From a virus: a stretch of 64,000 nucleotides of DNA. Shown here one piece after another: positions 16,618 through 25,405 of this stretch. The DNA lies in the IMG/VR virus record IMGVR_UViG_3300013233_000093, positions 1-64,000 of that record, one strand, 5' to 3'. Position numbers and translations under genes: made by a program. Within the stretch, counting starts at the first letter, position 1; the number at the start of each line of letters is the position of its first letter. The notes beneath the pieces were generated by a model. That model had not been told where the DNA came from. It made no database searches and saw only the letters and a list, made by a program, of their open reading frames with translations.

Positions 16618-19110
16618 ATGATCATCGAGCGTATACAACTGAAGTACTTTGTGAAGATGACCTTAGGTGATATAACGGAACTAGACTATGCGATGGTAGA
16701 ACCACTCCAACTCATTATCGGAGCAAACGGTTGCGGCAAGACATCCTTACTGGGTGTGACAAACCCCATGCCCGGTGTGCCTGCGGATTACAGGGACGGT
16801 GGTTATAAGAAGGTATGGTTGTCACATAACGGCAATCGCTTCTATCTTGAATCCACCAAGCTTGGTAAGTCCATGAAGCATAAGTTTTGCATCTTTCCAG
16901 AAGACCATAACTTTCTGGATGACGAACCAGAAAACCTGAATCGGGGTGGTACTGTAGGTGTGCAAAAAGAGCTTGTGGAGAAGCACATCGGCTATACTCC
17001 TGAGTTGCATAAGTTACTCAGTGGCAAGTTTAGCTTTACAGGGGTCACAGCTGCCGCTAGAGAGGACATCTTTACAAAACTGTCAGGTACATCGACTACG
17101 TACGCCATCGCCCTGTACAAGAAGATCAAGGGACTGCACAGAGATTGCACTGGCGCGATCAAACATCTGGATAATAAACACGAGGAACTCATTGCTACAT
17201 TAGAAGCATCCGGTAATCCGAAAGATCTCACTGTAAGAATCAATGCAGGTAAAGAGATACTTAAAGAACTTACCCCGCTTACGCTTAATAGAGATGCCGG
17301 TGTCATGGCTAAGCGACTGGCACTTAATAACGCCATGTCCATGCTCACCGGACATATAGACTCTTGCATGAAGCGTTACAGTACGCGCATGCCCGTACAC
17401 GGTTTAACCTCTGAAAGCGATGCACAAACCAAGTTACGTACTGAACAAGATAAGCTTGCAGCCATGTTGGCGCTTATCGATAAAAACGTAACGGAGTTGG
17501 ACGGGCTGACTAAGATACAAAAACGATCGGAAGGCAGCGACGTTTCTACCGACGAGTTAAAGAAACAAATAACCAAGCTTAAGTCAGTAGCTACCACGCC
17601 TGTTACAGAAGGTGTGGATTATTCCTCAAGCGAACAAGAAGTGCTTGAAGAGTTAAACGCGGTTAAGTATACGCTGTTTCAAGAGTCCAGTGTATATGAA
17701 TCTGTAAAGGCGGGTGTGTGTACTAAGGACGAGTATGGCAGTATGAAGTCTGCGTTGGCTGTAATAGACAAAGACCTGAATCAGTGCGGCGCTAACATAT
17801 CCAGACTGGAGAACGAAATAGCCAGTGCGGAACGTGGGCTATCACAAGCGCTGGATTGCAACAAGTGTGGTAACAAGGTCACTGCAGATCCAAAGCTCAC
17901 ACAGACGTATATAGATACCTTACGTGCCACACTGGTCACACATCAAGACAAACGCACTAACATAGAAACACATCGTAAAGAACAGATGTCCAAAGGCGAG
18001 CAGATGCACTCTTATGTGGAATATTACAACCGCATACTGAAGATGCTAAAAGACGCATTTAGACTGCATCCGTTTTGGGGTTCTATTGACGGTGGTGTGC
18101 AATGGTGCGTGACGCATCCAAGTGAACTTAACGCGTTGATGACCAAAGAAGTACTGCGGTTAGAGACGCTTATTAAGACTAAAGATGCTAGTACACGTTT
18201 AAAGGACTGTGAGGACATGCTGGCGATGAGAAGTCTCGCGGTAGATGTCGATGTAGCTGGTAAAATGCGGACGCTTAGAGACGATCTGGACACTCTGTAT
18301 AAAGATCGTGATCTCACCGCTAAAAAGATCAGTACGTTAGAACATCTTATCAAAGATTACCGAAACATGGTTACTGCTATGGATGGGTTGATTGAGATGC
18401 ATGACAATGTGATTGATAAGCTTGGAGATCACAGCGAAGCTCACATTTACGAGAGCATCGGAGAGATCGTTACCAAGGAACAACATTCACTGGGCGTCCT
18501 CATGGATCAGTTACATAAACACGATATCCTTAAAGGTACAATTGCTTCTTTAAAGGCGGATCGGGAAGAGCTGGAAAAGAAACGCCGTGGCTTCGGCAAC
18601 CTTATAAAGTCATTGTCGCCTAAGACAGGCATTATTGGCGAAACCATGTCTGCGTTTGTGAACGAGTTTCTTGATAAGATGAACGACATTATCGGAGAGT
18701 TATGGGAATATGAAATGCGCATACAGCCTTGCGCTATGGAAGAAAGCGGTATGGACTACAAGTTCCCTTTACAAGTGAAAGAGGAAACCACGCCTAACTT
18801 TGCAGACGCATCTAAAGGTCAACGAGAAGTTATCGACTTTGCATTTGTGCAAGTACTGATGGCGTACAGCGGACTGGGCGAGTACCCGTTGTATCTAGAT
18901 GAGGTGGGCGGCGGCTTTGATCATGCCCATAAGAGCCGGTTTGTTTCCTTTATAAACCTGCTGATCGAATCGGGTAATTGTTCGCAGATGTTTATGGTGA
19001 ATCATTACAGTGCGGAACACGGTGGGTTAAACCACATGGAGGCAGTAGTGCTTAATACAAATAACGTATTACTGCCAGACGAATACAACAATCACGTTTC
19101 AATGAAGTAA
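16618..19110 (+). CDS. SbcC/Rad50-like ATPase (recombination endonuclease large subunit)
   Basis: 830 aa. The Walker A motif GANGCGKTS is at residues 35-43. A long charged coiled-coil fills about 200-700, with a zinc-hook motif CNKC at C414-C417 in the middle. The C-terminal ATPase half carries 'ADASKGQREVIDFAFVQVLMAY' (signature region) and Walker B 'YPLYLDEVGGGFD' with D761-E762. This order (Walker A, coiled-coil, hook, coiled-coil, Walker B) defines the SMC/Rad50/SbcC/T4 gp46 family, which pairs with an Mre11/SbcD/gp47 nuclease to process DNA ends; no partner nuclease gene is in this window. ATG 16618 follows CGGAAG. The next gene starts 14 bp downstream, so it is likely co-transcribed. 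Confidence 0.93.
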   Translation: MIIERIQLKYFVKMTLGDITELDYAMVEPLQLIIGANGCGKTSLLGVTNPMPGVPADYRDGGYKKVWLSHNGNRFYLESTKLGKSMKHKFCIFPEDHNFLDDEPENLNRGGTVGVQKELVEKHIGYTPELHKLLSGKFSFTGVTAAAREDIFTKLSGTSTTYAIALYKKIKGLHRDCTGAIKHLDNKHEELIATLEASGNPKDLTVRINAGKEILKELTPLTLNRDAGVMAKRLALNNAMSMLTGHIDSCMKRYSTRMPVHGLTSESDAQTKLRTEQDKLAAMLALIDKNVTELDGLTKIQKRSEGSDVSTDELKKQITKLKSVATTPVTEGVDYSSSEQEVLEELNAVKYTLFQESSVYESVKAGVCTKDEYGSMKSALAVIDKDLNQCGANISRLENEIASAERGLSQALDCNKCGNKVTADPKLTQTYIDTLRATLVTHQDKRTNIETHRKEQMSKGEQMHSYVEYYNRILKMLKDAFRLHPFWGSIDGGVQWCVTHPSELNALMTKEVLRLETLIKTKDASTRLKDCEDMLAMRSLAVDVDVAGKMRTLRDDLDTLYKDRDLTAKKISTLEHLIKDYRNMVTAMDGLIEMHDNVIDKLGDHSEAHIYESIGEIVTKEQHSLGVLMDQLHKHDILKGTIASLKADREELEKKRRGFGNLIKSLSPKTGIIGETMSAFVNEFLDKMNDIIGELWEYEMRIQPCAMEESGMDYKFPLQVKEETTPNFADASKGQREVIDFAFVQVLMAYSGLGEYPLYLDEVGGGFDHAHKSRFVSFINLLIESGNCSQMFMVNHYSAEHGGLNHMEAVVLNTNNVLLPDEYNNHVSMK

Positions 19111-19123
19111 GAGGAACAGTTAG

Positions 19124-19618
19124 ATGAACATAGATGATTTGTTTTACGCGATGGACTTTACTACGGCTACTGGGATAGTGGGACTGGCTATGCTGGCTGG
19201 TTGGTTTGTGGCTTGGCTGAAGTATGATAAGTCCGCGCATAAGTTCAGTAGACCAAAGACACTCGTCGCTGCCTTTGGGCATTTGATGTTGATATACGCT
19301 GCGTTGTTTTACGTGCCTGGGATGCTGTATCCCATTCCGTTAATCGCGTATGCGTTAAGTGTCTTTATAATGCCGTATCACATTGTGACGACAGACAACG
19401 CCACTGTACGCGATACCACTCGAATGCGTGCGCTCTACATTAAAGCCTCGTTAGGACTGTTGTGTGTCGTTACGTTTGGGTTGTTGTTTGTGCCCTATGT
19501 CGGGATGCAATGGCTGAGTCCTGCATTGCTTGTGATTACCACTGCGTGGGACATTACTAAAGAACGCAACGGCATGGGGTTTACATCCGTTTATCACCGT
19601 GTTATCCGAAAACGATAA
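19124..19618 (+). CDS. Multi-pass membrane protein
   Basis: 164 aa; ATG 19124 with AGAGGAA upstream, 14 bp after the Rad50-like gene. Four hydrophobic segments: ~15-31 (GIVGLAMLAGWFVAWL), ~46-75 (two in close order, TLVAAFGHLMLIYAALFYV and LYPIPLIAYALSVFI) and ~108-143 (GLLCVVTFGLLFV and following). The C-terminus is basic. No family recognised; probably an inner-membrane protein of unknown role. Confidence 0.8.
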   Translation: MNIDDLFYAMDFTTATGIVGLAMLAGWFVAWLKYDKSAHKFSRPKTLVAAFGHLMLIYAALFYVPGMLYPIPLIAYALSVFIMPYHIVTTDNATVRDTTRMRALYIKASLGLLCVVTFGLLFVPYVGMQWLSPALLVITTAWDITKERNGMGFTSVYHRVIRKR

Positions 19619-19633
19619 CTGTGTCCACGAGAT

Positions 19634-19675
19634 ATTCAAAACTATATCACTATTATGATAACGTACTTTGTTATC
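19634..19675 (+). promoter_or_regulatory. Early promoter element with 5' hairpin (copy 1)
   Basis: ATTCAAAA followed by CTATATCACTATTATGAT (19634-19659), then stem GATAAC-GTACTTT-GTTATC at 19657-19675. Drives the gene starting at 19707. Member of the ten-copy family described under findings. Confidence 0.8.
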
Positions 19676-19706
19676 TAACTTTAAACCAACCAAAGAGATT
19701 ATTAAC

Positions 19707-20066
19707 ATGAGTAACGAAATCGCTAAAGCTATTGTGGATGGAATGTCAATGGCAAATGATGCAATCACGACTGGGAACGAGTTATTCTTCAGCACCACCG
19801 AGGTGACGCCTGAGATGGTTGAGAAGGTAGACAGCGCGCGTAATGATTTCATCGCGGCTGCGTACACCGCTACGGCGGAGCAGCATTCAGGCCAAGCTAC
19901 ATTTGGAGGCGAGTTTGCCCTGGGCGGTGATGTGATACTGACCGTTGACATCAACGACGTCGATAGTTTGGACGATCGTGTTGTTGGTCATGTGGAGTAT
20001 CCGATGACGGATGCGTTGACCGAAGCCCGTAAGTGGGCGCTCGATAACCTCGAGTTTGATACCTAG
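19707..20066 (+). CDS. Hypothetical acidic early protein
   Basis: 119 aa from ATG 19707, chosen because it lies 7 bp after AAAGAG and downstream of the promoter hairpin; the in-frame ATG at 19668 would lie inside the hairpin. Acidic, soluble, largely helical with Thr/Ala/Asp-rich segments ('VILTVDINDVDSLDD'). No family recognised. It directly follows an early-type promoter and ends at a stem-loop (20078-20101), so it is a promoter-proximal early gene. Confidence 0.75.
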   Translation: MSNEIAKAIVDGMSMANDAITTGNELFFSTTEVTPEMVEKVDSARNDFIAAAYTATAEQHSGQATFGGEFALGGDVILTVDINDVDSLDDRVVGHVEYPMTDALTEARKWALDNLEFDT

Positions 20067-20077
20067 AGTAATCCCAC

Positions 20078-20101
20078 GGTACCGGTAATACTACCGGTGC
20101 C
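20078..20101 (+). terminator. Stem-loop after early gene
   Basis: 10-bp stem GGTACCGGTA / TACCGGTGCC (one G-T pair) with loop ATAC, 11 bp after the stop. No U-tract; may allow read-through into the following two genes, which have no promoter motif of their own. Confidence 0.55.
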
Positions 20102-20127
20102 ACTTCATACTAAAGAGAGTAAAGAAA

Positions 20128-20232
20128 ATGGATACAGAACAAGATGCGTATTGGGACGAGGTAGAAGACCTTATTGATGATTACAACGAACGCGACGAGC
20201 GTTCTTATGAAGGAGAATGTGAAGATGAGTAA
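20128..20232 (+). CDS. Very acidic mini-protein
   Basis: 34 aa (MDTEQDAYWDEVEDLIDDYN...), about 40% Asp+Glu. GAGAGT lies 10 bp upstream of ATG 20128, and its 3' end overlaps the following gene's start by 8 bp while carrying that gene's GAAGGAG ribosome site. It could be a real acidic (DNA-mimic or inhibitor-like) peptide or just a translational-coupling leader; nothing decides between them. Confidence 0.5.
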   Translation: MDTEQDAYWDEVEDLIDDYNERDERSYEGECEDE

Positions 20233-21214
20233 AAACTGCATGGCGTTAATAGATGTGATTCACCCTGCTGTATTGGCTATGTTTGATAAGCCTAGTGAGG
20301 CGATTAACGATAGTGTGTTATTATCGCCAAACTTAGCCGTGACTTGTTTGGATGGTGAGCGCTGGGTGTTATCTGCACGGAACGGCTTCGGTAAGGGTTT
20401 ACTACACACCCCTAAAAGCTTTGAGATGACGGACGCGATGCTAGTCATCGTACAAGACGTTAAAGATGGATGGGGTCTTCACGCCAGGACAGACGTCCAC
20501 ATGGCCTGTCATTCAGATGGCTGTGACATTACATTTAAGAGCGATGGGGCGTATCCAATAACCATGCACCTGCGGAATTCGGGCGATGACTTGGAGTTTA
20601 TTAGTACAGATAGAACTTGCACGACTCTCGAGCTAAGTCCTAATATACACCCCATCGCGTGCATTCGGAAGGCGGTTGCGCTCGAATCTCTTTGCCGTAT
20701 ACGCACGTCAAGCATCGGCAAGTATCATATGCTTGCCGTGATTATGACGACGTTAAAGACACCCATCGGCTTCAATGACGAATGGTTTTACATTGACGAG
20801 GATACATTAGCGGCAATTGAATCCGTCTTGGTGACTGCGCGCGATCCCTATAACTTCGTCTTGTGGCATGAAGGATGCCTGAGGGTTCACACAGATACCC
20901 CGTGTAATAACTTTGTGCCTAACCGGTTTGACGTAGAACGCACGGCGTTCTCCGGAGTCGTATCCGTTAACTATGTAGAGGGACTGGTTTACGCCAACGG
21001 TTACGTGTACGACGCTGTAACTGGATATAAGTACAAGGTGCCGTTGTCGCGTACGGCGAAGTCCGTGGCTAAGCTGCTTAACATGCAGCGCTTCGACGGT
21101 GCTGATTTCGATATCTCCTACGAAGTACGTGGCACGAGACATGCACCCATAGAAGTGGTGCAAAACAATACACACCACCGCATTACATGGACAGATCGCG
21201 TGATTGATTTCTAG
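20225..21214 (+). CDS. Hypothetical protein
   Basis: 329 aa from ATG 20225 (GAAGGAG upstream inside the preceding mini-ORF); an in-frame ATG at 20174 lacks a ribosome site. Mixed beta-rich protein with many Cys, His and Trp residues, no signal peptide and no membrane segment. No known domain recognised. It ends before the bidirectional palindrome at 21233-21260, facing the tail genes. Confidence 0.75.
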   Translation: MSKNCMALIDVIHPAVLAMFDKPSEAINDSVLLSPNLAVTCLDGERWVLSARNGFGKGLLHTPKSFEMTDAMLVIVQDVKDGWGLHARTDVHMACHSDGCDITFKSDGAYPITMHLRNSGDDLEFISTDRTCTTLELSPNIHPIACIRKAVALESLCRIRTSSIGKYHMLAVIMTTLKTPIGFNDEWFYIDEDTLAAIESVLVTARDPYNFVLWHEGCLRVHTDTPCNNFVPNRFDVERTAFSGVVSVNYVEGLVYANGYVYDAVTGYKYKVPLSRTAKSVAKLLNMQRFDGADFDISYEVRGTRHAPIEVVQNNTHHRITWTDRVIDF

Positions 21215-21232
21215 ACGTTACTAGACGGCATA

Positions 21233-21282
21233 CACCCAGGAGCTATATAGCTCCTGGGTGCGTGTCTCTTTTTTTCTTTTTA
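21233..21282. terminator. Bidirectional terminator between convergent genes
   Basis: Perfect 28-nt palindrome CACCCAGGAGCTA / TAGCTCCTGGGTG with TA at its centre (21233-21260), followed by a T-run TCTCTTTTTTTCTTTTT on the plus strand. It separates the plus-strand accessory block from the minus-strand tail tube/sheath genes. Confidence 0.9.
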
Positions 21283-21292
21283 CATCAAGCGC

Positions 21293-22216
21293 TTATACCG
21301 CTGGATCTGGAGAAGTCCAAACTGCTGGAGCGTGTGCGCCAACTTCATTCAGTACTTTCTCGTAATCACCAGTGGTGCCGCCGCCTTTGACGCCTGCTTC
21401 GATCACGTCGTAAGACGCTGCGAGGCTAGCAGAGCGATAGCTCTGTTTGGTCAAGGTGTTGATGTAGTTCTGAGCGAACGCCAAGATATGGTCACCGATT
21501 TGAGTGGTGGCCGTATACTCGATGGTGTGCTCTACTACTTCGTTGGCATCTTGAATGACGCGTGAACCAGTCATAGCCCCAGATGTTTTAGGGATCATGT
21601 TGGTACACATCCATGCTGCAGTTACACGAGCCAGATCAACACTGGGTTCGATGAACAACATGGTCATTGCGATAGCATCAGGCAGGAACTCAGGATAACC
21701 TACTGCACGGTAAGCAGCCTTTGTGACCAGACCAGGATGAGTGGTCTCTGGATCGGCGATCAGCTCGATGATCCAATCCTGATGGAAGTTGTAGATAAAC
21801 ATCCCGTACTTTTCAGGGTACACGAATGCTGGCACGGTGCGTGCACGGCCGACCTTAATCGGAGTCTCGTGCATTTCACCTGCGTTGCTGACTTTGTGCT
21901 CAGCAAACTCAACGGTCAGTGTGGAATCGAAACCGGTGATTGAAGTGGCCATGGTCTCGACCATAGCTTTCAACAACTGTACACGATCCACGCCGTCGTC
22001 CATCAACAACATGTGACGAGGTGCTTCGACCAGTACTGGGATGATTTTCTGACGCACGTGAGTGGCAGATGACATCCAGTGACGTGGATCACTCATAGCA
22101 CCTTGCTGTCCACCGAACTTAGCGTTCAGTGCAGTAGTGCGACCTTTCGTAATCGAATGGTCTACGTTGATTAGCGGGTCATTGACGCGACCTGCGTATT
22201 TACGGTTTACGTTCAT
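21293..22216 (-). CDS. Tail tube protein
   Basis: 307 aa on the minus strand; ATG at 22216-22214 with TAGGAG upstream. Lies 14 bp downstream of the tail sheath gene in the same transcript, which is the classic sheath-tube order of contractile-tail phages (phiKZ gp29-gp30 as I recall). Sequence: an N-terminal 'NRKYAGRVNDPLINVDHS' segment, beta-rich middle ('STLTVEFAEHKVSNAGEMHE') and a Ser/Ala-rich C-terminus. No diagnostic short motif exists for this family, so the call rests on size, context and strand. Would form the inner tube through which DNA and proteins are ejected. Confidence 0.75.
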   Translation of the reverse strand: MNVNRKYAGRVNDPLINVDHSITKGRTTALNAKFGGQQGAMSDPRHWMSSATHVRQKIIPVLVEAPRHMLLMDDGVDRVQLLKAMVETMATSITGFDSTLTVEFAEHKVSNAGEMHETPIKVGRARTVPAFVYPEKYGMFIYNFHQDWIIELIADPETTHPGLVTKAAYRAVGYPEFLPDAIAMTMLFIEPSVDLARVTAAWMCTNMIPKTSGAMTGSRVIQDANEVVEHTIEYTATTQIGDHILAFAQNYINTLTKQSYRSASLAASYDVIEAGVKGGGTTGDYEKVLNEVGAHAPAVWTSPDPAV

Positions 22217-22230
22217 GTTAAGCTCCTAGA

Positions 22231-24261
22231 TCAAAGATCGCTTTTGCGGTGGACACTGACGTTCATGGTACCAACAGTACGCATGCTGTTAGCGTAAACT
22301 TCGGTGTTCATCACCCATGAATAACCACGAGCTTCATCTGCCTTAGTGAACGATGCATTCGGACGTACAACAACACGATCGTCGTAAATACCGTCGGTCA
22401 GTTCCAACATCAAGTTATCGCAAGTGGTGAGGAACTGGCTGTCACTCATGGTGCCATTACCAGTGACCATGCGCCACACTTGATCGGACTTCTTAACCAC
22501 GTCAACCGCGATCAACATAACGATGTCGCTGTTCAACACAGAAGTGTCGTTGTCGTAGATGGTCTGCATAGCAGGGAAGAACAAGGTGTTCATGTCCATG
22601 TACTGCACTGCATTCAAACCGATGTCCCAATCCGCAGAACGAACTGCACGAGGCTTCCATGCGTTAGCCACATCAACGATGTCTTTAAGCTGGTTAGCTG
22701 GAGCAACGTCGTATGCAAATGCGTTTTTGAACTTGCCGTTTCCTGCACCCATGTAACGTGCGCGTTTAACGATCAGGTCAACCACAACCGGGATGGCTTT
22801 GCCATACTTGTTATACAGTTTACGACCGGCACCGCCAACGATCACTGCACGGCAGGTAGGTGTGCCATGAATCACTGATTCAGGAACCAAACGACCAGTG
22901 GCACGCAAAGAGGTGGCAATGGAGGTTTCAGCAGAGATGGTGTTAACCGCTTGCAACACATCTTGAGGAGTCACTGCGACAGAGATGTCTGCACGGAACG
23001 CCATCAAGCCCAGAATGGCTTTCTTGGTGTCAATTGCAAAACCGGTGTCATACACGACAGAGAAAGGATACTTAGCGCGATCAACCAAAGGATCAGCCAC
23101 GTCTTCCCAACCATAGGAGCAAGCATCGAAAACCAAGGTGTTCAATTCTGCTTCAGAAACAGTACCGTCAGATCCACCTTTCAGGTAATGTGTGGTGGCA
23201 GCATTCAAGCTCAAGCCACCGTCAATACGTGCGGTAAACAGATCGTTACCCAGGCTGTCCAGGGTGTTGAACAAGTTGATGAAATCAGAACCGGTCACAG
23301 CAGTGTTCTGCAGGACTTCTTCGGCTTGGATCAAGTCAACGATGGTTTGGACGTTGTTGTCGTACACATACATTTCGTCAACAGGACCGAATGTAGGGGG
23401 TGTGCCATCAGCAGGTGTATTGGCATAGCTGCTCAATACACGATCGATGCTCAGGTCTTCACCGGTTTTGGTGTTCACTGCGCCTGCTTTCAAGCAGAAG
23501 TCGATGCTGGTAGACGCATCGATAGCGGCCAGGGTACGAGGAGTGCTCAGTGCGTCGTTACGTTCCATCCATGATGCACGGTACAGTGCAGCCATCTGGT
23601 CGTCCATGATGTCCATGTCAGCAGGAGTAGCTGTGTTTGGACCAGGGAAGCTCAGTTTGATGCCGACGTTATTGATGTAATCACCAACTCCACCTTTAAA
23701 GGCAAAGATAGGATACACGGTAGATGCTTGAGCCACACCGCCGACTGTGCCGGTCATGGTGCCAGCGAGTGCTGCTTCGCCACGCAAGTTAGCCAGATCA
23801 CTTAAAGGCTTGGTAGCCCATTTCAGGCGATAACCAGTTGTGCTGGTGGTTGCGAAGGTTTTCAAGCCACTTGCATCAAGTGTCACAGAACCGTCAGTGT
23901 TACGGACGTAATCCAAGATGTCATCTTTGACGACTTCCAGGGTAAATACCAAACTGCCGGCCGAAGAATCAGCAGGAACCAGTCGTTTCACGAAACACAT
24001 GTTGCCCGCGCCGATGGCCGCGGTCAAACCCATGGTAGCATGAGAGTAGTATTTAGAACGTTCGTCAAACGATTTGACGCCGTAAGTTTGTGCCAAGCCT
24101 TGGCCAATAGCTTGTGCGGTTAGGGGGCCGCGTTCAGCTTGGATGTAAAACAATGGGCAATGCTGCGGTACCGATAGGGGTTCTACTACTTCAGCGCGAG
24201 TTGAAGCGTCTCTGATCCCCTGTAGGCGAGATTCCGGCATTGCGTTTTTGATAGCGCTCAT
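22231..24261 (-). CDS. Tail sheath protein
   Basis: 676 aa from ATG 24261-24259, preceded by AAGGAT at 7 bp; an upstream in-frame ATG (24327) has no ribosome site. The N-terminus 'VPQHCPLFYIQAERGPL' and the C-terminal half ('RYMGAGNGKFKNAFAYDVAPANQLKDIV', 'INTEVYANSMRTVG'-like ending) fit the contractile sheath family: a variable N-terminal part and a conserved C-terminal polymerisation domain. Codon use is regular and GC slightly higher than neighbours, as expected for a very highly expressed structural gene. First gene of the minus-strand sheath-tube operon; a plus-strand virion gene diverges from it 175 bp away. Confidence 0.85.
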   Translation of the reverse strand: MSAIKNAMPESRLQGIRDASTRAEVVEPLSVPQHCPLFYIQAERGPLTAQAIGQGLAQTYGVKSFDERSKYYSHATMGLTAAIGAGNMCFVKRLVPADSSAGSLVFTLEVVKDDILDYVRNTDGSVTLDASGLKTFATTSTTGYRLKWATKPLSDLANLRGEAALAGTMTGTVGGVAQASTVYPIFAFKGGVGDYINNVGIKLSFPGPNTATPADMDIMDDQMAALYRASWMERNDALSTPRTLAAIDASTSIDFCLKAGAVNTKTGEDLSIDRVLSSYANTPADGTPPTFGPVDEMYVYDNNVQTIVDLIQAEEVLQNTAVTGSDFINLFNTLDSLGNDLFTARIDGGLSLNAATTHYLKGGSDGTVSEAELNTLVFDACSYGWEDVADPLVDRAKYPFSVVYDTGFAIDTKKAILGLMAFRADISVAVTPQDVLQAVNTISAETSIATSLRATGRLVPESVIHGTPTCRAVIVGGAGRKLYNKYGKAIPVVVDLIVKRARYMGAGNGKFKNAFAYDVAPANQLKDIVDVANAWKPRAVRSADWDIGLNAVQYMDMNTLFFPAMQTIYDNDTSVLNSDIVMLIAVDVVKKSDQVWRMVTGNGTMSDSQFLTTCDNLMLELTDGIYDDRVVVRPNASFTKADEARGYSWVMNTEVYANSMRTVGTMNVSVHRKSDL

Positions 24262-24436
24262 TAAGATATCCTTAATCTGTATACAGGTCGAGGCGGGTGT
24301 TGTCAAACAGGCCCTTCTACCCACCACGATTGGATGAATTTATAGTAGCGATCTTATGCCGGTTAAAGGCATGTACGCCACTGCATAGTATAAATACTAA
24401 TGCACCCTAATTATTAATGAACGAGACGGACAGGCT
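24262..24436. other. Divergent intergenic region between tail sheath and virion gene
   Basis: 175 bp with the starts of two oppositely directed late operons. It lacks the CTATATCACTATTATG element. I see AT-rich patches (ATAGTATAAATACTAATG near 24386, TTTATAGTAG near 24341) that could be late promoters, but no repeated element supports this. Confidence 0.4.
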
Positions 24437-25396
24437 ATGGATATCTACAGCGCTTTTATAAATAAGAAACAAGGTGGCGTGGCAAGCGTCGCTGTAAAGG
24501 TTATCGAAGAACAGTTAACCCTGGGCGGTTCGGATCGTTATACAGCAGTCACTGATGACAAACGTGTTTTGTTTTCAGGTGTGGATAATGACAAGCTTCC
24601 CCACTTTGGACATCCGGTTATCTACCATGAAAAGTGCTATGCTGATGCTCGTCCGTACCTGAAGGCAAACGGTGGCGTTAGAAACTCACTGGATTATGGC
24701 TTTCTGCGTAAGCGTGCAATTGTAACGTTATCGCAGTTCGAGAATCCTGATTTGTTTGAACACGTCATCATTCCACTGTGTGCGGTGTTTGGAGAATGGA
24801 TTAGCAGTACATTAGTCCAGCGCTTCGGCGGTAGTGTGGGTGACGGCGTCAAGTACAACGTGATTGCGGCTTCTTACTATGCTAAGTTAATCCTTGAGCA
24901 TACTGCACAATCGCAGGAATACAAGAAGTTGTGTTTGCAGAGTTCTCACGGCTATGTCGAATATCCTCCTGTTAAACGTTTGGAGATGGGGCATGACGCA
25001 TTAGCGGGATTGATCTTAAAGGTAACGGGTACTCGTGGAATCGGCGTTCCTGCAAGCTTTACGAACACATTGCTAGACGACGGTCTGCTGGAAGGTCTGG
25101 CAAAATCTGACGGCGATGTTCTTGGACTGGCCGATCTGATCAAAGCGTATTCAGAAACCGATCTCGGTGAGTTTACACACGCTACTCTAATGCGCGTCAC
25201 AAGTGGCGGAACGTGGATGGGTACGGATGCCGCTTCTTTAAGTGTGGCTGCGCTGGAATCGCCAATCGTGCTGTCTGCCATGATTGCACATGCCATGGAA
25301 ACCCCCAGCTATAAAAACAAAACCCGCATTGGCCGCGTCTGTAACAGTCTGTCACGTAAAGTGGATCTGGATACGGTCATTGCTATCACACGGTAG
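24437..25396 (+). CDS. Virion structural protein (phiKZ gp28-like position)
   Basis: 319 aa; ATG 24437. Soluble, mixed alpha/beta protein with no recognised motif. It opens a plus-strand operon of four genes ending in terL and starts divergently from the tail sheath gene. In phiKZ the genes between sheath (gp29) and terminase (gp25) encode virion proteins, so a structural function is likely. Ends 9 bp before the next gene. Confidence 0.72.
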   Translation: MDIYSAFINKKQGGVASVAVKVIEEQLTLGGSDRYTAVTDDKRVLFSGVDNDKLPHFGHPVIYHEKCYADARPYLKANGGVRNSLDYGFLRKRAIVTLSQFENPDLFEHVIIPLCAVFGEWISSTLVQRFGGSVGDGVKYNVIAASYYAKLILEHTAQSQEYKKLCLQSSHGYVEYPPVKRLEMGHDALAGLILKVTGTRGIGVPASFTNTLLDDGLLEGLAKSDGDVLGLADLIKAYSETDLGEFTHATLMRVTSGGTWMGTDAASLSVAALESPIVLSAMIAHAMETPSYKNKTRIGRVCNSLSRKVDLDTVIAITR

Positions 25397-25405
25397 GTAT
25401 ACACC